Source: a virus. From it: a stretch of 64,000 nucleotides of DNA. The stretch lies in IMG/VR virus record IMGVR_UViG_3300038468_000170, positions 1 through 64,000 of that record; one strand, given 5' to 3'. Positions within the stretch are counted from its first letter, which is position 1, and each line of letters starts with the position of its first letter. The translations under genes were made by a program, and so were the position numbers. The notes beneath the pieces are model-generated. The model worked only from the letters and a program-made list of their open reading frames with translations, did no database searches and was not told the origin of the DNA. Below, piece after piece: positions 22,588-29,633 of this stretch.

Positions 22588-23472
22588 ATGACCTCCCGCT
22601 CCGACAACGTGATCCCTCTCCAGCGCTACCCCGGCGGGGTCGCGCAAGGGATTCGTTCGGTCCTTGCGGGCGGTCGGTACGAGGTCGTCACCAACGGTCC
22701 GAACCCCGAGTTCGGGTTCATCGGAAGCGATCCCTACGACACGAACGCCTACACCGGGCTCGTCGTGCCCTCGACTCCGAGCTCTGCGATCGGGAACGCG
22801 CGCTACCTCTTCCTTCTTGCGCGCGCGAGCTTCAGCACCGGTGAGCAGAGTTCAGACCGTCTCGGTGTGCGTCTCGTCGGCATTCGGCAGTACGCCGAAC
22901 TCGTCGCGCGGATCCCCGCCGGCACGGATCCGCCGCTCAATCGCGAGTTCGGTCCTCCTGAAGGCAGCACGGTCACGTTTCACAAGGAGATCACGAGCCC
23001 GCTCTGGCATCCGCCGGACGGCAACATCTCCTGGCACGTGATGGTGATCAACAAGGTGCAGCGGGACACGAGAAACCCCGCCAACACCGACGGGTTCATC
23101 TACCAAGACTCGCTCTCTCCCGCGCTCCTCTACCAAGTGCCGGCGCCGTACGCGCCTCCGAACGGAGGGCGCCCGTGGGGGACGCCGCTCGCAGCGAGCC
23201 TCGGCAACATCCACGAGCTCCGGTACCACTGGCGCGCCGACAACAGCGAGTACGTTCTCGACATCCCGATACCGGTGCCGTGTGACGTCGCGCTCTTCGC
23301 GAGTGTTCGGCAGAACAACACCGACCTGAACCCAGTCCTCACCGATTGCATGGCATTCGGTGTGCTCTCTCCCGAGGATCAGTTCTTGGTCACGTACAAC
23401 AACTTCGCGCAGTACGGGACGATCGCGGGCGCGCTCGTGTTCGACCAGAACCTTGGGGAGGACGTACCGTGA
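22588..23472 (+). CDS. Candidate virion protein, 294 aa
   Basis: ATG 22588, five bases after the previous stop. Strand-rich throughout (GGRYEVVTNGPNPEFGFIG, SDRLGVRLVGIRQYAELVAR, VTFHKEITSPLWHPPDG, YVLDIPIPVPCDVALFASV). No membrane or catalytic signature. The stop overlaps the GTG of the next gene. With 20551 and 21980 it forms a trio that could be two coat proteins plus a vertex or accessory protein. Confidence 0.6.
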   Translation: MTSRSDNVIPLQRYPGGVAQGIRSVLAGGRYEVVTNGPNPEFGFIGSDPYDTNAYTGLVVPSTPSSAIGNARYLFLLARASFSTGEQSSDRLGVRLVGIRQYAELVARIPAGTDPPLNREFGPPEGSTVTFHKEITSPLWHPPDGNISWHVMVINKVQRDTRNPANTDGFIYQDSLSPALLYQVPAPYAPPNGGRPWGTPLAASLGNIHELRYHWRADNSEYVLDIPIPVPCDVALFASVRQNNTDLNPVLTDCMAFGVLSPEDQFLVTYNNFAQYGTIAGALVFDQNLGEDVP

Positions 23473-24167
23473 CACCCGCGCAAGCCTCAGGTCACCCGGA
23501 CTTCGTCACAGACGTTCCCGTTCAGGGTCCGACCGACGAGGGACTTCGCGCAGCAGACTGCCGCTTCGCTCAAGAACGATTACCGGCGCGCCCGGCGTGC
23601 GTCGATTGCAAAGGACCGATTCCCATGTGGGCACAAAGCAAAGGACTGCTCGGCGAGCACGTTTCGTTCGGAGGTAGAGGCGCCCTCGGCTTCGCTCTGA
23701 ATGCGGCGGGAGATCCCGAAGTCTGGACGAAGCTCTCGGCCGAACAGCAAGCGTGGGTCGTCGCGACGCTCACGACGTTGAACAACCTCATCTACCAGGC
23801 GACCGGTACCACGTGTCCCACCTGGGGACCTGCCATCACGGCCGCGGGCGGGTGCTTTCAGAACTGGTTCAACAAGAACGCGAAGCTCACGAAGCCTGAC
23901 GGATCTCCGCTCGTTCTTCGGACCGACGGCGTCTTCGATCAGGACACGCTGAACGCACTCACCACCATCGCCGCCATGGATCCGGGGCACTTCCAGAAAG
24001 CGTTCCCCCCGGGCGCGATCACTTCGGCAGCTCCGACGGAAGAGAAGAAGATCTCGACCGCAGGAATGGTCGGTATCGCTGCCGCCGTCGCTACGGTCGG
24101 GGGCGGAGTCGTCTACGCCGTCACGCGCGGCGGCAAACGCAAATCTCGTCGCAAGAGCAGGAGCTGA
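23469..24167 (+). CDS. Membrane-anchored, peptidoglycan-binding-like virion protein
   Basis: 232 aa, GTG overlap. N-terminal part with Cys pairs (ADCRFAQE, ACVDCKGPIP), then a helical domain (WTKLSAEQQAWVVATLTTLN) and a motif like PG_binding_1 (LRTDGVFDQDTLNALTTIA). The C-terminal module EEKKISTAGMVGIAAAVATV continues as one membrane helix and ends in GGKRKSRRKSRS. The EKKIS-TM-basic-tail module is shared with 24170 and, loosely, 16653. Confidence 0.75.
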   Translation: MTPAQASGHPDFVTDVPVQGPTDEGLRAADCRFAQERLPARPACVDCKGPIPMWAQSKGLLGEHVSFGGRGALGFALNAAGDPEVWTKLSAEQQAWVVATLTTLNNLIYQATGTTCPTWGPAITAAGGCFQNWFNKNAKLTKPDGSPLVLRTDGVFDQDTLNALTTIAAMDPGHFQKAFPPGAITSAAPTEEKKISTAGMVGIAAAVATVGGGVVYAVTRGGKRKSRRKSRS

Positions 24168-24169
24168 TC

Positions 24170-25519
24170 ATGCAGTACCACCGAGTTCAGTACGGAGAGA
24201 GCCCGACGATGATCGCGCGCCGCTACGGCGTGTCGCTCGACCGGCTCGTTGCCGCGAATCCCCACAAACGCACCAAGATGGTCGCGAGCACTCGGACCTT
24301 CGAAGGGATCCGCCCCAACGAGGTGGTGCACGTGCCGGTCGGAGTTGGAGCCGTCGCTCCTGCCGATCCGAACGCGCCGCACGCGCAGATCAAGCAAGGA
24401 AGTCGCGGAGCCGACGTCGCGCTCTGGCAGACGATCATCGGCGTTACAGCGGACGGCATCTTCGGGCCGAATACCGCTCAGGCAACGAAAGCGTGGCAGA
24501 GCAGGCACGGCGTCGCTGCGGACGGCATCGTCGGTCCGAAGACATGGGCGGCGGCACTCGGCGGCGGAGCTCCGGCGCCTTCCGCGCCTATTTCCGTGAC
24601 TGCTCCGACTCCCGCGCCGTCTTCGGGACTTGCTGCGGCAGCCGCAGCGGCGCTCGCGGCACTCAGCGCTGACTCGAACTACTGCGTGAGCGTCGGTCGC
24701 GTAGGAACTCCGGTCAACACGACCGTCCACAACTTCAAGGCCGCGTGGAACTCTTCGAATCCGGGTAGCCCGGTTCCCATCGGCACCGGCAAATACGAGC
24801 CGGTCGTGGCGAATGCGCTCTCGTCGGCGCTCGGGGGGCAGACTGTTCCTCCGGGATGTGGTGCGGCCCCGGCAGCTCCGCCTCCGCCTGTCGCACCTCC
24901 TCCTCCCGTCGCGCCTCCGCCGGTCACGCCGCCGTCGGTGACGCCCGTCGCGCCGAGCGTCCCCAGTGCCCCCAGCGTGCCGAGCGCTGTGGGCGCGTTG
25001 ACGGTCATCGACCCGTGTGACCAGACGAACGTCAACATCGTCCGCCAGGCGCAAAGTGTCCTCGGCGTCACCGTCGACGGAAAGTACGGTCCGAACACGG
25101 CGGCTGCCGCGAAACGGCTCGTCCCGAGCGCTCCGGCCGCGTGCAGTCCGACTCCGTCGTGGTGGGGAGCGAAGGGCAGCGCACCGACGCCCCCGCCGAC
25201 CGCGCGTCCGCCGATCCCCTCGCCCGCGGCTCCGGTTCCCGCACCGACACCGGCCGCGCCTACCCCAGGAGTTCCCGCACCGGCCGCGCAGGCGCCTGCG
25301 GCCCTTGGTCCCGCACAACCCCCCGTCGTCGTCCCCGCAGAGAAGAAGATCTCGACCGGCGCAATCGTGGCCGGCGCTGTCGGCGCGGTGGCTCTCGTCA
25401 GCCTCGCTGCCGTCGCGATGTCGGGCAAGAAACCGGGGCATCGCGGCGGTCGTCGACCGGCGCACAAAGGTCCCTCGCGTCGCAAGAAGAAGTCCAAGCG
25501 CAGTTCAAGGAAGAGGTAA
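24170..25519 (+). CDS. LysM + PG_binding_1 membrane-anchored virion protein
   Basis: 449 aa. Order: LysM (MQYHRVQYGESPTMIARRYG through VVHVPVG, ~1-58); PG_binding_1 (IKQGSRGADVALWQTIIGVT, GPKTWAAAL, ~70-125); a two-Cys domain shared with 16653 (SNYCVSVGRVGTPVN, FKAAWNS, PIGTGKYE); a Pro/Val linker; a second PGB-like unit (VDGKYGPNTAAAAKRL); more Pro/Ala linker; EKKISTGAIVAGAVGAVAL membrane helix; and a long Lys/Arg tail. The ectodomain should bind peptidoglycan; the tail may contact nucleic acid or coat inside the membrane. Confidence 0.85.
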   Translation: MQYHRVQYGESPTMIARRYGVSLDRLVAANPHKRTKMVASTRTFEGIRPNEVVHVPVGVGAVAPADPNAPHAQIKQGSRGADVALWQTIIGVTADGIFGPNTAQATKAWQSRHGVAADGIVGPKTWAAALGGGAPAPSAPISVTAPTPAPSSGLAAAAAAALAALSADSNYCVSVGRVGTPVNTTVHNFKAAWNSSNPGSPVPIGTGKYEPVVANALSSALGGQTVPPGCGAAPAAPPPPVAPPPPVAPPPVTPPSVTPVAPSVPSAPSVPSAVGALTVIDPCDQTNVNIVRQAQSVLGVTVDGKYGPNTAAAAKRLVPSAPAACSPTPSWWGAKGSAPTPPPTARPPIPSPAAPVPAPTPAAPTPGVPAPAAQAPAALGPAQPPVVVPAEKKISTGAIVAGAVGAVALVSLAAVAMSGKKPGHRGGRRPAHKGPSRRKKKSKRSSRKR

Positions 25520-25523
25520 TCCG

Positions 25524-25769
25524 ATGCGTGTCGTCATCACCCGGGCGACGCTCAAGCAGCATCGAGCTTGCAGCGACGCCTACATCTCTCCGGAATGGGA
25601 CGAGAAGGAAGACGCGATCGTGTTCCAAGATTGGGACAAGACAGTCGAACGACTTCTCGCAAAGCCCAACGGCGTCGGACTAGATCAGCTCGACTGGTAC
25701 ACGGCGCACAAGCTCGTGCCGATGACTCGAAGCGAATTCGAGGCGCTGAAAAAGAGGATGAGCAAATGA
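25524..25769 (+). CDS. Hypothetical protein, 81 aa
   Basis: ATG 25524 after GAAGAGG. Strand-helix start (RVVITRATLKQHRACSDAY), acidic middle, and a helical end (TRSEFEALKKRMSK). The stop overlaps the ATG of 25766. It stands between virion-membrane genes and the spike series. No family recognised. Confidence 0.7.
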   Translation: MRVVITRATLKQHRACSDAYISPEWDEKEDAIVFQDWDKTVERLLAKPNGVGLDQLDWYTAHKLVPMTRSEFEALKKRMSK

Positions 25770-26278
25770 CCGAATTTGTCGGCCGCACGGGGTCTAAACG
25801 AGTCTACTCGTACCCGGAAACCTCAAGGGCGGGGAGGCTGTCATCCCTTGCCAGAAACTTCGCGACCGGTCCGAAAATCAACACCGGTGTCGCCAGCGCT
25901 GGCACGCCAATCCCGTGGAACGCGATCGACGCTGGTGCCGTCACTCCGACACCGAATGTGCCGATCACGTGCCGATCGAGCGGTTTCGTACTGCTCGAGG
26001 GTGTCGTCGTGGTCGGTAACAGCGACATCACGGATCAGACCGTTTCCGTGCAAGTGCAGATCGACACGGTGACTCAACCGATACCGCTAGCAGATCAAGT
26101 CACAGTCCAAGCGGGCGCATTCGCATCGATTCCGGTGCTCGCTGAACTGATCGTCGCCGTCGGAACGACTGTCACCGTTCAGCTTTTCGTGTCGACCACG
26201 GCAGCCGATGGGCTCGTCACGCTGAGCCAGGAGTCGTCATCGCTCTCGCTGCAAGAGGTACCCCCTGCAACCGGTTGA
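25766..26278 (+). CDS. Small beta-rich protein with variant spike tag, 170 aa
   Basis: N-terminus MTEFVGRTGSKRVYSYPE is a looser version of the G-x-G-R-x-A-R-E-T-Y-P tag. The body is one beta-sandwich-like domain (SGFVLLEGVVVVGNSDITDQ, TVSVQVQIDTVTQPI, TTVTVQLFVSTTAA). Probably the first, shortest member of the spike/fibre family. Coupled to the previous gene by ATGA. Confidence 0.65.
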   Translation: MTEFVGRTGSKRVYSYPETSRAGRLSSLARNFATGPKINTGVASAGTPIPWNAIDAGAVTPTPNVPITCRSSGFVLLEGVVVVGNSDITDQTVSVQVQIDTVTQPIPLADQVTVQAGAFASIPVLAELIVAVGTTVTVQLFVSTTAADGLVTLSQESSSLSLQEVPPATG

Positions 26279-26289
26279 AGGAGACGATC

Positions 26290-26475
26290 ATGCCGAAGAT
26301 GATTCACGAGGAGCTCATGTGCTGCGGGTACAAGAGGTGCCCGACCGTCAAGGTGTTCGACGACGGAAGCATCGTGCTCTCCGATGATGACGCGGAAATC
26401 GGATCGGTCGGAACGATCAAGCTCCGCCCCGAAGCCGTCGCTCGTCTCGTCGAGCTGGCCGCCAAGAAGGAGTAG
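26290..26475 (+). CDS. Hypothetical protein, 61 aa
   Basis: ATG 26290 with AAGGAGACG upstream, preferred over TTG 26275. Contains MCCGYKRCPTVKVF, three Cys in seven residues, then a beta hairpin and a helix (RPEAVARLVELAAKKE). A small metal- or DNA-binding domain is possible; no family recognised. Confidence 0.65.
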   Translation: MPKMIHEELMCCGYKRCPTVKVFDDGSIVLSDDDAEIGSVGTIKLRPEAVARLVELAAKKE

Positions 26476-26481
26476 TTTCGA

Positions 26482-27693
26482 ATGGGCTACCTGGCAGGTC
26501 ACGGTCGATACGGAAGGGAGACGTACCCCACCTCCGGCGGAAACGGAGGCGGAGGCGCGGCGATCGTTCCTCTCACTCGCCAGAGGTTCATCGACGGAGG
26601 CACGTCGCAGCCCGGACTGACAGGATCAGCGGCAGAGCCTTTCAAAACCATCGCGCAGTTCGTTGCGTCTCGTCCCAACACTTCGGCACTCGATTCGCAA
26701 GCGAACTACGTCGGCTGGGTCATGCCGGCGATCAACAACTACGTCGAGAACGTGAGTCTGCCGCCGTACAAATCTACCGAACTGCGAGCCGACTCAAGCG
26801 GTGCGGGCATCACCGGAAACGTTACCTGGAACAACGTTGCTGGATTGAACACCCCGATCGCCGCTATCTGTACGCTTCACAACATGAGCGTGTCAGGAGT
26901 GGTCACCGTCACGGACGACGCCGGAGCTCCGCCTTCCATCTTTATCATCAGCGGGGACGAATTGGGGGATGCGAGCGCCATTATCAATGAGTTCGTTTCG
27001 AACACAACCACCAAACTCGGCGCGGTCGAGTTCTTCAACGTTTCCGTGAATGACATCGACACGGGTACCGATATTCCGGCTCGTGCTGCGGTCGTAGGCG
27101 TTCACACGCAATTCAGTGGCGCCATATCTGGATCCTCGTTCGAGGCCATAGATTGTATTTTGAACGTCAGCACCATCTCAGTGAATGCTATCGGACAAGC
27201 ATCGTTCATCGGTTGCGCCTTCATTCCAGGATCCAACCCGGCACTCACTTGTCTAGCCGGGTCTTTGTTCGATGGTCCCTCGTGGCGAAGCTTTTTGGAG
27301 GCCGGCGGTACGCGCACGGCTGGTACTGTCGTGCTCGTCGTCGGGGGATACAGCGGCGGCGAGATTCGTGGCGCCGATTTGACATCCGCTAGCACAAGCG
27401 TGTCTCTCAACGGAGGAGTAGGGTCTGATTTTACCGGCTCGAATTCCGGAAACCACTACGTGTCCTCGAGCGTGACTCCAACTAGCGTCACGCTCTTGAC
27501 CAGCGGAGCGCTCCCCGGAGACACGATCCTCATCACCAGAACGAGTTCCGAAGCAAGCAATCTGGCCGTCAAGAACAGTGTCGGCGCCGTGATCGCGACG
27601 ATTCCGACTGGAAGTCGAGGATTCGTGCTTGCCCAGTTCGATGGTGGCCTGAGCGAGTGGATCTTCGCGGAGGGCGGCGCGCTCGCTGCTTGA
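26482..27693 (+). CDS. Tagged spike protein with beta-helix-like body, 403 aa
   Basis: Begins MGYLAGHGRYGRETYP (the tag), then a Gly-rich hinge (SGGNGGGG). The body is built of short Val/Ile/Ser/Thr strands with repeated turns (NMSVSGVVTVTDDAG, GAVEFFNVSVNDIDTGTD, ISVNAIGQASFIGCAF), typical of right-handed beta-helix or prism spikes. No membrane segment. Likely host-receptor-binding; that is inference. Confidence 0.75.
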   Translation: MGYLAGHGRYGRETYPTSGGNGGGGAAIVPLTRQRFIDGGTSQPGLTGSAAEPFKTIAQFVASRPNTSALDSQANYVGWVMPAINNYVENVSLPPYKSTELRADSSGAGITGNVTWNNVAGLNTPIAAICTLHNMSVSGVVTVTDDAGAPPSIFIISGDELGDASAIINEFVSNTTTKLGAVEFFNVSVNDIDTGTDIPARAAVVGVHTQFSGAISGSSFEAIDCILNVSTISVNAIGQASFIGCAFIPGSNPALTCLAGSLFDGPSWRSFLEAGGTRTAGTVVLVVGGYSGGEIRGADLTSASTSVSLNGGVGSDFTGSNSGNHYVSSSVTPTSVTLLTSGALPGDTILITRTSSEASNLAVKNSVGAVIATIPTGSRGFVLAQFDGGLSEWIFAEGGALAA

Positions 27694-27700
27694 CAGAATC

Positions 27701-28324
27701 ATGTCGTACATCATCGGCAGAGGCAGGAACGCTCGTGAGACCTATCCGGATCGGCCATCATCGTCGTCCGGGGCGATCATACGTGTCGGCTACGACGCGA
27801 TCGTCGAAGAATTCGATTTGGCAGAACCTGGCTCTCCCACGTACTTACCGAGAAACGTTGCGCTTGATCCGGTTCAGGTGACGTTCCCAGCGTTCGCCCT
27901 CGGCAATACGCTCGAGGTGGACTTCAAACTGAACGGCATCTGGTCGTCGGAAACGCCCGGACCTTCAACCGTTCAAACTCAGATCGCAGTGAGTCTCGAT
28001 GGAGGAGTAACTTTCTACACGCTCTCGCCATCGACGGCTCTGGCAGAAGTGGACGTCAATGCGAACAACGTGGTCCTTTTGCGGAGTCTCGACGCCATCC
28101 GAATCGTCGATCCGATGCCGGTCGTCGTAAACGGATTTCCCGGTACGATCCCTGTCACGTCTCCGCCCATAGTTCGCGTTTTTTACACTTCCGACGAAGG
28201 AAGCGTGCTCCTGAACGGCAGCGTCGACGAACTCACACTCCCGGGCGCAATTCTGAAATGCAGCGAACTCGCTGCGGCATCTGTCTTTCAGGGGCCTCTT
28301 GGTCAGCTCGCAATTACCACATGA
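27701..28324 (+). CDS. Tagged beta-rich spike protein, 207 aa
   Basis: N-terminal tag MSYIIGRGRNARETYP is the best consensus copy. Body of beta strands (QVTFPAFALGNTLEVDF, STVQTQIAVSLDGGVTFYTL, PPIVRVFYTSDEGSVLL), suggesting one jelly-roll or sandwich head without stalk. The VSLDGGVTFYTLSPS pattern recurs in 46247 (VSIDGGATWKHLSPS), so the heads of these two proteins are also related. Confidence 0.75.
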   Translation: MSYIIGRGRNARETYPDRPSSSSGAIIRVGYDAIVEEFDLAEPGSPTYLPRNVALDPVQVTFPAFALGNTLEVDFKLNGIWSSETPGPSTVQTQIAVSLDGGVTFYTLSPSTALAEVDVNANNVVLLRSLDAIRIVDPMPVVVNGFPGTIPVTSPPIVRVFYTSDEGSVLLNGSVDELTLPGAILKCSELAAASVFQGPLGQLAITT

Positions 28325-28599
28325 ACGACCTTTACCTGCTCGCCGCGCTCATCGGTGCGACGCTCATCGTCGTACGGGGAACGATCTTTTCGTCTGTTCG
28401 ACGAATTTGGCCGGCGCTTCTCGAGTGCAGCCAGTGTACCGGCGCATGGATCGGGGCAGCAGCGGGAGCAATCGGAGTCGTGCCCGCGGGACACGGTCGA
28501 GCTCTCGATTCGTTCATCGTGGGCGCAGCGACGAGTTTCTTGTCCATGCTGGCCGACGCGGTGCTCTTGAAGCTGCTCGGTGACCCAGACGAATCGTAA
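28321..28599 (+). CDS. Small membrane protein, DUF1360-like, 92 aa
   Basis: ATG 28321 overlapping the previous stop. Three hydrophobic stretches (YLLAALIGATLIVV, WIGAAAGAIGVVPAG, FLSMLADAVLLKLL) and the motif LECSQCTGAWIG after the first. The Cys-x2-Cys followed by Trp at a membrane boundary resembles small DUF1360-type proteins of phages and bacteria. Role unknown; a holin-type function is one option. Confidence 0.65.
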   Translation: MNDLYLLAALIGATLIVVRGTIFSSVRRIWPALLECSQCTGAWIGAAAGAIGVVPAGHGRALDSFIVGAATSFLSMLADAVLLKLLGDPDES

Positions 28600-28626
28600 T
28601 TTTTCCAAAGCCCTGACCGGTCGGGC

Positions 28627-29313
28627 TCAAAAAGAAGGAGCGGTATCGTGTGCGGACTGTTCGTCACCCATCGGAAAATTGACGCAAGCGAATTCGCCGA
28701 AGAGTTGACGCGCAGCGTTGTCGTACGCACGAGCGGCCTCTACTTCGGTTTTGAAACGCCCGATGTGGATCAACTTGAGATTGACACGAATACGTGCTTT
28801 CCAAGAACTACTTGCCGAATCTCTGGTCACCCCCTTGTACTTCGACGTGCCGCACGATTTTTTTCTGGAGTTGCGCGCGTTTTGAGCGTCGGTTGCCTTG
28901 CGCAAGTTTTCACGACGATTGTCGAGACCGTCACCGTTCTTGTGATCGACTTCCTCAGAAAAACTCGCGTTGAAGAGCCATCGGTGAAGTCTGATTGTCA
29001 CGCCTTGCTCTTCTCGAACCGCGTACCTTCGTCCTGTTTTCGGGTGCTTGTAGAGATACCAGAGGTGCCGCATCACTCTCTTGGCGTCTCGAACATCGAT
29101 CTTCGTGAAGGTGCCTTGCGTGAGCGGCACGAAAAACACGCCCGACTCGATGTACGGCCTAGCTCGCGTCGCTTTCGCTCTAGTCGCTCCCGCAACACCC
29201 CCGGCACGGCAACCGTTCTGCACAGCTGTTTGAATGCACGTCGTCGCTCCGCACGTCTTGCGCCTTCGTTTACGAGGTTTGCCGCAGACACCACACAGTT
29301 GTACGCCAGCCAT
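28627..29313 (-). CDS. HNH homing endonuclease with AP2 DNA-binding domain
   Basis: 228 aa, ATG 29313 with GGAAGGAG upstream. N-terminal Cys-rich segment (LCGVCGKPRKRRRKTC), then the HNH_3 core (EVDHKNGDGLDNRRENLRKA) and an AP2/ERF-like domain (SKYKGVTRD, WKARIRVN, GRFKTEVEAARAYDNAA). Cuts DNA at a long site to spread itself. It is the only gene on this strand between 12 and 49 kb and sits between spike genes, as expected for a mobile intruder. The target may be an unoccupied allele of this intergenic region. Confidence 0.92.
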   Translation of the reverse strand: MAGVQLCGVCGKPRKRRRKTCGATTCIQTAVQNGCRAGGVAGATRAKATRARPYIESGVFFVPLTQGTFTKIDVRDAKRVMRHLWYLYKHPKTGRRYAVREEQGVTIRLHRWLFNASFSEEVDHKNGDGLDNRRENLRKATDAQNARNSRKKSCGTSKYKGVTRDSASSSWKARIRVNLKLIHIGRFKTEVEAARAYDNAARQLFGEFACVNFPMGDEQSAHDTAPSF

Positions 29314-29396
29314 TGTTCGCCTCTCCTTCCGAGGTTGAACCGGGCCCCGGTCGGTGAGACGACGCGGGGCCATTTACCAAAGGAGAAGACCGTATC

Positions 29397-29630
29397 ATGC
29401 GCCGCAAATTACGCAATTTGAAGAATAAGTCTGGCGACAGCCAAAATGGCGCCCCGCGCCAGCTCATCGACGAAGCGCTGTACCACGAGCGTCGTCAAGC
29501 CAGCCTGGGCGGGAATCCGCCTCGCTTCGACAGCGAATATTCGGGGTGGAGTCACGCGAGTCGTCCACGCGATCAAGCGATCTCTCTGCGCAGATCACAA
29601 GGGCCGTCAGGACCGAGCGGACCGAGATGA
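29397..29630 (+). CDS. Hypothetical protein, 77 aa, ending in a collagen-like stub
   Basis: ATG after AAAGGAGAAG. Basic N-terminus (MRRKLRNLKNKSGD), then IDEALYHERRQASLGG. The last residues are GPSGPSGPR, the start of the same Gly-x-y pattern found in the neighbouring stalks, followed at once by a stop. May be a degraded fibre gene or a small assembly partner. Ends four bases before the next tagged spike gene. Confidence 0.55.
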   Translation: MRRKLRNLKNKSGDSQNGAPRQLIDEALYHERRQASLGGNPPRFDSEYSGWSHASRPRDQAISLRRSQGPSGPSGPR

Positions 29631-29633
29631 TGA

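Noticed and set aside
24113-25465. 450-codon minus-strand frame
   Set aside because: Antisense shadow of the LysM/PG_binding_1 gene at 24170.
25141-25683. 180-codon plus-strand frame
   Set aside because: Out-of-frame shadow of the LysM gene and of the small gene at 25524; the Arg/Ser-rich product has no motif.
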